DNA of 64,000 nucleotides from Peronospora farinosa (taxonomy: Eukaryota > Oomycota > Peronosporomycetes > Peronosporales > Peronosporaceae): contig CANTFK010000836.1 of the NCBI GenBank assembly GCA_947646735.1, forward strand, positions 1 through 64,000. The letters are read 5' to 3'. Numbering within the stretch: the stretch's first letter is position 1; every line of letters begins with the position of its first letter. This document shows, in pieces, positions 57,250 to 64,000 of the stretch. Under the pieces are notes generated by a model that did no database searches, was not told the DNA's origin, and saw only the letters and a list, made by a program, of their open reading frames with translations. Both the position numbers and the translations under genes were made by a program.

Positions 57250-59278
57250 TGTGATGAAATGCCAGGAGAATCGGGGCCCAGGGTACCAAGGACCCAGGAA
57301 ACCAGGGTACAGGGGCCCCAGGGTACAAGGGCCCAGGCCTTGCAAGGTCCCAAGGTTCAATCGAGAGCTACCGGGGACAGGAGTACCAGTCACCGGGTAC
57401 AGGGGTACCAGTCACCGGGGACAGGGGTACCAGTCACCGAGGACAGGGGTACCAGTTACCGGGGACAGGGGTATAGAACGTCCAGGTTACCGGGGACAGG
57501 AATACCAGTTACCGGGGACAGGGTATCAGTCACCGGGGACAGGGGTACCAGTTACCGGGGACAGGGGTATCGAACGTCCAGGGTCAAAGGTACAAGGTTA
57601 CCCTACCGTGCGCACACCAGGACCCGAAAGGACCAGTGCCCCGAGGTGGTCCAGGGTCCTAAGGTCAAAGAAGGTACAAGTTATTTCTACGTGCAGTGCC
57701 AGTACAGGCTCCAAGGTCCAAGGGCCCACGGTATAAGAGACCAGGGTACCAGGGTACAAGAATTCAGGACTCGCAAGGTTCCAAGGTTCAACCGAGGGTC
57801 ACCAGGGACAGGGGTACCAGTTACCAGGGACGCGGGTTCCTAGTCACCAGGGACAGGGTTTTCAGTTACCGGGGACAGGGAAACCAGTTACCAGGGACCG
57901 GGGTACTAGTCACCAGGGACAGGGTTTTCAGTTTCCGGGGACAGGGATACCAGTTACCAAGGACAGGGTTTCTAGTAACCGGGGACAAGGTTTCCAGTCA
58001 CCAGAGACAGGGCACCAGGGACAGGGGTACCAGCTATCGGGGACAGGGGTATCGAACGTCCAGGGTCCTGAAGTCATTAAAGGTACAAGGTTACCCTACC
58101 GGGCGCACACCAGGATTCGAAAGGTCCAGTGCCCCGAGGTGGTCCAAGGTCCTAAGGTCAAAGAAGGTACAAGGTATTTCAACGTGCAGAGTAGGTACAG
58201 GCCCCAAGGTCCAAGAGCACAGGGTACAAGAGCCCAGGGTATCAGGGACCAGGGTACAGGGTGCAGGGTACCGAGGTACCGAGGCCCAGGGTACAGGGCC
58301 CAGGGTACCGAGACCCAGGGTACAGGGCCCAGGGGTACCAGGATACCGGGGCCAGGGGTACGGGGGTACCAGGGGTACAGGGGCCCAGGGGTACAGGGGC
58401 CCAGGGGTACCGGGGCCCAGGGCCCAATGTCCGAGGGTGCAGAATCGGTACACAGAATATCGAAGATTACAGAAAGTACAGGTACCAAGGAGCCAGTTCT
58501 TCCTCCAAGAGTCGACACGTGGCACTATCCAGATCAAAGGGTTAGGGTTAGGCAAGAAAAAGCATACAAAGTATAAGGTAAATAAACACACTCGAATTTG
58601 CATTACACGTGGCAGCTTCAAGCGCTTCCTTCAAGCTTCTCCGTCACCTCACCTATTCCGGGCGGGATACCCTTTGGCCCACCGACGTCAGGTGAGGTGA
58701 CGGCTCAAGCAACGCAAGTTGAACCTCTGGATAGTTGGCCTGAGGTGTCAAGTAAGTGTCAAGACTCAAGTGCGAGCTTGTTTCGATCTGCCCACCTATT
58801 CCGGGAAAGGGATATATTTTGGCCCCCATTGAAGACAGTCGTGTGGTAAGATTCAAGCTCGAACGAACCCCAGGAAGTATTTTGGCCTGTGGGTTCGTAC
58901 CCATTCTACGACCCGCTATAGGAAGCGGTTTCCCCACGGGGAACAAGAAAAGGGGTCGAAAGACCAAGAAACCGTTAGCCACCGAAGGGGTACATAGTAC
59001 CAGGTGCACTGCTCTCGACCCAGTCGATTGAGCCCAAGAAACCCTGGGCCCGAGTGAAGTATATCCACTCAGGGACCACCAAGTCCCTCCATAAAAGGAC
59101 CAAGTCTATAAGTCTTCTGCGTATAACGAGGAGCAAGACCAGCCAAGCCGACGGGTACACAAGGTGAGAACCAAGGTTGACACGACACGGTATCGGGGTA
59201 CCCCCTCCATAAGTCGGCAGTCCGGCGCTGTGTGTGTTTGTGGTTCTCTCACGTCGTTTGAGAATCCACTCCACCACA
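57250..59278 (+). mobile_element. Element E: complete 2029-bp TG...CA element with ATCG target duplication
   Basis: It starts TGTGATGAAATGCC and ends CCACTCCACCACA, flanked by ATCG at 57246-57249 and 59279-59282. In intact Gypsy gag this site reads GATCGTTTCGCC, which confirms the insertion and the 4-bp duplication. The 5' part has long arrays (57360-58070 and 58190-58430). The 3' part (58610-59278) is the conserved region. No protein is encoded. Confidence 0.88.
57360..58430. repeat. Minisatellites of element E
   Basis: The first array has 22-bp units CAGGGGTACCAGTTACCGGG-like with CA/AC and GT variations (57360-58070). The second has CCCAGGGTACAGGG-like units of about 14-21 bp (58190-58430). 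Open frames up to 334 codons across this region are repeat-derived. Confidence 0.9.
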
Positions 59279-59912
59279 ATCGTTTCGCCTGTTGTGCTTC
59301 AAAGAAGTGCGCCTGAAGTAACACTTCGTTGTTAGGCTGCTGGTACTTGGCACGAATCTTTGACTTTAAGATCGCCTATGATGGAAACGCATCGTCGTTT
59401 GCCATCAGCGCAGAGTATGCCCACTCTAACGCTTTGCCACGCAAATTTGACATGGCATACGACACCATCCTGATGTCGTCTTCGATGAGCTGCGCCATAC
59501 CACATTGCTCCACGGCTAAAAGTCAGTGGACAATCGTATGTGGGGCAGTCCCATCAAACTTCGGAGGGTCCATCCGAATGGGCCTTGGCTGATTAGGCTG
59601 GGCAGAGAGCGTCTCAACAGTTTTGTTGAGCGCCTCATTCCGTGCCTGCTCAAGCCTTAGCTCATCCTGAATCTTATTGGTGGACTCAGCCGTATCTTCG
59701 CTGTTTGCCTCGGACGAATTTCTGCGCTGACCGAGGACAAACACCTCGAATTTCTTCAACTGATCAACATGTTGCTCAGGAGGACAATGCAAGAAATTGG
59801 CTAGTGCTTGTTCATCAATTCCCTGCGCCAAATGCTCAGCCAACTTTCTATGATGTTGGGAGAGGTGAGGAAAGTCCCCCCAACACATATTGAGGGATAT
59901 CCGTGTCCACAC
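59279..59912 (-). pseudogene. gag: Gypsy-3 Gag N-terminal part
   Basis: The minus-strand frame (59912-59523) reads WGDFPHLSQHHRKLAEHLAQ, then ESTNKIQDELRLEQARNEAL and MDPPKFDGTAPHTI. It preserves the codons that are mutated to a stop and a frameshift in Gypsy-2. It continues to the element E site, interrupted by a stop after APHTIVH. Confidence 0.88.
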
Positions 59913-59960
59913 GCACGCTCATAGAGACGGGTCGTGGGAAGGACTACTAATACTACCAAG

Positions 59961-60559
59961 TGTAGACGGGCACTTCTACATAGTTGCCTCGTGCTACTAG
60001 GACACACCTTCTGCACAAGCGAGGAAGCGGTTAGACCGTCCTACCTTCGCGTGCGAGGGTGGTTAGGAGGTTGGCCGACTGCCTTAGCAGTCGTACCACC
60101 AGTTGCCTCTCGCTTGAGCGAGAGTGCAACGAACTTCTAAACAGCAAGTCACCGACGTCACGCAGAATCTTCTACAGCTTCTCGTGCGTGGTGCTTTCGT
60201 TTTCGTAAATTCAAGGCTGAGTTATATTTAATGAATTATAATTGAAATTAAAACCTAACTACTGATTGGCTAATCATGTATATAGATCGGATACGCGACT
60301 ATTTAGAAGCGTATCCTGTCGCATGAACTTAAATTTAGATTTAAGCTTGCTTCTGAGACATCAGCGTCATCCCTTCCCATGTGAATAACAATACCTGTTT
60401 CTTGTAAACTTTTTTCATCTTTATATCCATCAATGGATATCACGTTCACGAGGGTGGATCACATTTGTGTATCGCACCCAAGTGACAGGTTAAAAGTAAT
60501 CATGGATAAACATTAAGTATATTACTTTATGTTTACGTGCAACTAGATGCCCTGTTACA
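59961..60559 (-). repeat. Gypsy-3 5' LTR
   Basis: Reverse complement of a Gypsy-2-type LTR: outer end TGTTACA at 60553-60559, inner end TGTAGAC at 59961, with CTACCA (primer-binding complement) just inside. It includes the inverted CTCTCGCTTGAGCGAGAG word. It differs clearly from the Gypsy-2 LTRs. Confidence 0.9.
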
Positions 60560-61633
60560 CCAATGATTTCATTAGTGCCAGGTCGCGATCGGTGTTAATC
60601 GGTATGGGCTTCCTCTCTTCGTAGAGATCGGCAACGCGTTCTAGTACCCACCAATATTACGGCTCGGTTACCATGTGACTAAAGGATATAGCAATCGTAA
60701 ACGAAGTATTGAAGCCAGTAGTAACTCCAATAATGTGCAACGACATTGGCATTCCAAAACGGCTTCTTTTATACGTACAATTTATAACAGCAATGAACAA
60801 ATATGTTTGCGCTCGCCAAATGCAGCTGGGACGAGCAAAAAATAAGTGAATAACTTTCTTACTTTCGTTGCAGATATTCAACTAAAACTGCTGTCCTTCA
60901 TCCGTAGCTGGCCTCATCACGTGAATCATCATGAGCGTCACCTTCCCGATAAGCTTGCTCAGTCGTTTGAAGCTGTACTTGTTCATTGTAATTGTCTTCG
61001 CAAATGCTCGAGAGTCGGGACCAGCTTGACGTAATGCCGTAAAAATATGTTTTGAAGCGATACCCCAGCAAGAATTTGCGGAGTCAGTTTACGCTGTTCT
61101 GAACGCAGCCGTCGTGTAATAGGATGGCCCGTAAGATCGCTGGTCGAACCGTGTTTGTGATCACCATTACAAATAGAAAGATGCCAGCGTCCGTCTAATG
61201 AAGTATTAAGTGAGAGCTGTTGCGACGACGTTGTGTATCGCTAGAAAGCCGTCGAAGCATCAAATACACCGCCTCGATCGCATTTGAGCGTCACCCGGTT
61301 GGCATCTGAGCAACGTCTCGTCACTGCATACCCCTAAGAGAAATCAAAAGCATCAATTCTTGTTAAAATCTTCTCAAGAGAGTTGTACGTTGTGTCCGGG
61401 TGGTAGCATTGCTGAAGTGTGACGTGCGAGCTTTTACTGATCCTAATGGTAGCAAATAAAAACAACAATAAAATGAATTGGTTGGGTCGATTACAAAAAG
61501 GGGGTGGGTCGACTAAGCAATTCCCTATAAAAGCTATCAATTATACAGTATGATAAAAGTTCGTTGGTCAATTGATTGCAATCTTCTGACTTCTGTAGAA
61601 ACAGTAAATAGATGCAAGTAGCTTCTCTGACCC
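60560..61633. other. Intergenic, no gene seen
   Basis: Only short ORFs without recognisable features are present. Confidence 0.45.
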
Positions 61634-61710
61634 TGAAGCTCTGATCTCTCAACTCTGTTTTATTAATGGAAATGCCAAGCCAAAGGCCTTTTCTATTTTC
61701 GGTGGTTATG

Positions 61711-62142
61711 TATGTAGAGAAGTTGCGATTTGGAACTTTGTTGCACTTGTGTGCGAAGAGGTAGAAGTAGAAGTGAATATATTAAGATGTTATCTCCGTT
61801 CGCTAACACTTCAATATAACATGCACTGCAACTTGACCATAACATGATTGCGTCCGTCTTTCCTCTTATATTGTGAGCCGTCGCCATGTCGCCCAACAGG
61901 TCATGTCGCTGCCTCGTCCCGCCACCTGTTCGGCACCGTCTTATCAAAACACCTCTTACGACGTCTGTCCCAGTCGTCTCCTTGTCTTACCATCTGTCAC
62001 CGTCGTCGCCTCGCCTCACCATCTGTCAAGTCGTTTGTGGACTCGACCAATCAGGTGTCACTGTCACATGGTATAGCAGTTGAACTTCAACACAAAAATG
62101 ACTGACAAGACGTTTCTAAACAGGCATTTCTAACGATGTATG
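61711..62142. mobile_element. 432-bp insertion relative to copy 2
   Basis: In copy 2 the reverse-strand sequence runs GGTGGTTATGTCAGG without a break; here 432 bp lie between GGTTATG and TCAGG. TATG occurs at both junctions (61707-61710, 62139-62142) and may be a 4-bp target duplication. No inverted ends, poly-A or coding domain was recognised. Confidence 0.5.
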
Positions 62143-62869
62143 TCAGGTTTCCATGCTTAACGTTACTTCACTTGCCGCAAAATACAATTGCACGCTTCTA
62201 TTCTAAAGAATTCTGGACTATTTAGGCTGTCAATCATTACCAAAAAAGTGGCTACTGAAAACATAGTGAAGTCGTACGGGTCTATGATTTTTGAAGCTTA
62301 GCGTACCCTCTTATGTTTATGGCATGGTTGAAAGAGCTGAAGTAAATGACGAATTCTGGTTGCCTTTGCCTTACTTCCTCCGACTCTTTTACCACCTTAA
62401 GATGCAGCACCATCAGCTTACATTTAATGCAAACCTCATCATGAGAACTTGTGCACGACTCGCCTTTGTGGTGGTCACTGGACAAGTTAACTACGTGGCG
62501 TAGACAACAAATTAATGAGGAATTATCTATATAGCATCGTTGAATTATTGATAATAAAAAATACCCTTCATCAGTGTGATACTGTCCGTTGCTTGCATCC
62601 GTTGGCGTTTCTGGAGACATCAACGCTTCCTTTCATGTAGCATTGTGTATCCATTGCAGAAGTTGCCGCCCAACAGCATTCAACAATCGACACGCTTGGT
62701 TTTGAAGATATCTCACAATTGAACAAACAGAGCCACGTACTAATCAGAGATATGCCAAACGCACCAAGATGAAGAAAACTGCATCCACACGAATTGGAAA
62801 TAACAGGAAACTCGTAGGCTACTATTACTTGATGATCAGCTATTGATGAATGAGTGATGCGTTCCGTTG

Positions 62870-63115
62870 GCTGGATCCTCGTCATCGCTATCCGCTTGCG
62901 TCAGATCGATCTCCTCCGCAATTTCTTCTTCATCGTCACGCTCTACATTTTCACTCTGCTCGTCCTCCTCGAGTGGAGCTGCGCCGCTCTCTTCCTTTCT
63001 TCGTTGGGTGCTGGACGCCACCATACTCGGGTGGATGATCTTTCCGGCCACCACGTAGGGCAACCTTCTGACTCCCCCCTTCCGGCGTCTTCTTGACCAC
63101 CCCAGTCGGTCCTTT
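62870..63115 (-). pseudogene. Acidic-tailed ORF, copy 3, C-terminal half
   Basis: The minus strand encodes GKDRLGWSRRRRKGG, GKIIHPSMVASSTQRRKEE and the acidic tail DDEEEIAEEIDLTQADSDDE with no internal stops, unlike copy 1. The N-terminal half lies on the opposite strand at 63228-63515. Confidence 0.55.
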
Positions 63116-63227
63116 CCGCGACCGAGGCCGGGCCAAATCATACAATAAATACGAGGTTTAACACGCGACGAAGACCAAGCCAACCACACAACACCGACGA
63201 TGACGAAGAAGACACCGAAGACGAAGA

Positions 63228-63515
63228 ATGTCGAGCACGAACGGAGAAGAGGAAGGAAGAAGGAGCATGCAGATCATGCCAAACTGGACAAAGTATACCC
63301 CGACCGTGTGGCCACCGCCTACCGACGTAGTCCCGAAGGAGCCTGAAGAAGGTGACTACCCGACGCACCGGGAGTATGGGGCGGCGGTTCACCTACGCTC
63401 CCGGGTCATAAAGCAGTGGAAGAAGAACTTTGGGCTGGCGCAGCGCGCGATGGCGCTGCGGCTGGACACAGCAGGCATCGACACGCGGGAAGAGTTAGCA
63501 GCCCAGCGAAAACTT
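63228..63515 (+). pseudogene. Acidic-tailed ORF, copy 3, N-terminal half (inverted)
   Basis: From ATG 63228 it encodes MSSTNGEEEGRRSMQIMPNW and QWKKNFGLAQRAMALRLD up to EELAAQRK without stops. It is in plus orientation while its flanks are inverted; comparison with 21965-22370 shows that a segment of about 400 bp (63120-63515) has flipped. I do not recognise the protein. Confidence 0.55.
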
Positions 63516-63590
63516 TCGTATATCTACGATTACCTATTCAAGGATTCCTATTTCTACACTATTTTTAACACTATATTAAAAACTTATTTC

Positions 63591-63790
63591 ACCAAGACCG
63601 GTCGTTGCGCTGGCAAGACAATCCCCAGTCGCATGCTCTTGGGCAAAGACGCGGTGGAAATCGGAGATATGCCGTGTTGCAAGCAAATCGTCGCGAATTC
63701 GATAATTGGGCTGCACTGGTAGCCTCGATGGACCATGACAACGTTGTCTACAATGCGAAGCTGGAAATGGGCGCTGGAGATGCTGCGTAG
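63591..63790 (+). pseudogene. SDR C-terminal fragment, copy 3
   Basis: TKTGRCAGKTIPSRMLLGKD and REFDNWAALVASMDHDN are encoded with a frameshift between them; the stop is at 63788. It corresponds to 21686-21892 and 33388-33600. Confidence 0.75.
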
Positions 63791-63916
63791 ACTTTATCTA
63801 AAGACGAGTGGATAAACCAAACAACTTTGTGGATCCGAAAGAATGTTTTGTTATTTTCTGATCTTGCCAAACCTTTCCAATCTACAAGCTATCGACATCT
63901 TCGCTGCTGCTTCAAT

Positions 63917-64000
63917 TTAAGCACTTGTAGTTGTACTGTTCTCTTCTGCGACGGAGCATTTCGGCAGAACGCCTTTGGCGGTGAGATCCTCAATAATCGC
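63917..64000 (-). CDS. Secreted serine protease, copy 3 (C-terminus only in window)
   Basis: The last 27 codons and the stop (63917) match the protease copies. The gene continues beyond the right edge, so its state is unknown. Confidence 0.7.
   Translation of the reverse strand, partial: AIIEDLTAKGVLPKCSVAEENSTTTSA

Larger units (their letters stand above)
53126..60559 (-). mobile_element. Gypsy-3: 3'-truncated Gypsy-2-family element broken by three insertions
   Basis: Read on the minus strand, the order is: 5' LTR (60559-59961), gag (59912-59279), element E, gag (57249-57162), element D, reverse transcriptase (55339-54429), element C, RNase H to connection (53482-53126). The 3' end is lost after LADALSRRPDFEAKHQDS. 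Sequence is close to Gypsy-2. About 1.7 kb (from gag to early RT, corresponding to 36480-38190 of Gypsy-2) is missing at element D. Confidence 0.9.
61634..64000 (-). repeat. Third, inverted copy of the protease/SDR duplication
   Basis: Reverse-strand homology: 61634-61710 to about 31390-31480, 62143-62640 to 30880-31400, 62640-62850 to 22640-22846 and 19540-19740, and 63590-64000 to 21440-21890 and 33150-33570. It contains an uninterrupted Gypsy-1 target site at about 62640-62660 (TGTATCCATTGCAG). Confidence 0.8.

Noticed and set aside
57696..58700. 334-codon plus-strand ORF across the element E minisatellites
   Set aside because: It consists of RGQGYQLPGT-type and GPGVQGP-type repeats from the 22-bp and 14-21-bp units, and opposite-strand frames are equally open.
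59934..60140. 68-codon plus-strand ORF at the Gypsy-3 LTR
   Set aside because: Lies in LTR sequence and is not kept open in the Gypsy-2 LTRs.

Overview
The window looks like part of an oomycete nuclear genome (Phytophthora or downy-mildew type). This is inferred from intron-poor genes with short introns of about 75 bp, abundant Ty3/Gypsy elements with chromodomains, secreted trypsin-like proteases and laccase-type multicopper oxidases. The species cannot be named from the sequence. Most of the DNA is repeat: at least four Gypsy elements (called Gypsy-1 to Gypsy-4 here), several solo or partial LTRs, and five copies of a TG...CA-ended element family that carries variable minisatellites.

Layout. 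1-6475: a giant 18-bp-unit minisatellite joined to the 3' part of element A, which sits in the integrase of Gypsy-4. 6476-12090: Gypsy-4 remnants, element B, two related LTRs and pieces of an antisense ORF. 12531-14505: a six-exon gene for the CCR4-NOT subunit NOT2. 14986-16734 (minus): a coiled-coil protein gene. 18323-22846: truncated copies of a protease/SDR duplication. 22847-30873: Gypsy-1, with almost identical LTRs and a 5-bp target duplication. 30874-34700: second copy of the protease/SDR unit, holding the only intact protease. 35118-43159: Gypsy-2, older and with several stops and frameshifts. 44868-45321: a solo LTR. 46306-48015 (plus) and 49287-50975 (minus): two intact convergent multicopper oxidases. 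53126-60559 (minus): Gypsy-3, broken by elements C, D and E. 61634-64000: a third, inverted copy of the protease/SDR unit, partly outside the window.

Host genes that look functional are NOT2 (mRNA deadenylation and transcription control), probably the coiled-coil gene, one secreted serine protease and two secreted multicopper oxidases. The SDR copies, the first protease copy and the small acidic-tailed ORF are broken.

Two patterns stand out. First, Gypsy-1, Gypsy-2, Gypsy-4 and a fourth LTR-adjacent remnant each have a minus-strand ORF whose ATG lies 95-111 bp inside the downstream LTR. Each has an acidic Y.ES-type motif near its N-terminus, and in Gypsy-1 and Gypsy-2 there is a coiled coil further on, antisense to the integrase-chromodomain linker. 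Second, elements A-E share a conserved 3' part, near-inverted TGTGGTG/CACCACA ends and 4-bp target duplications, but their 5' tandem repeats differ from copy to copy.
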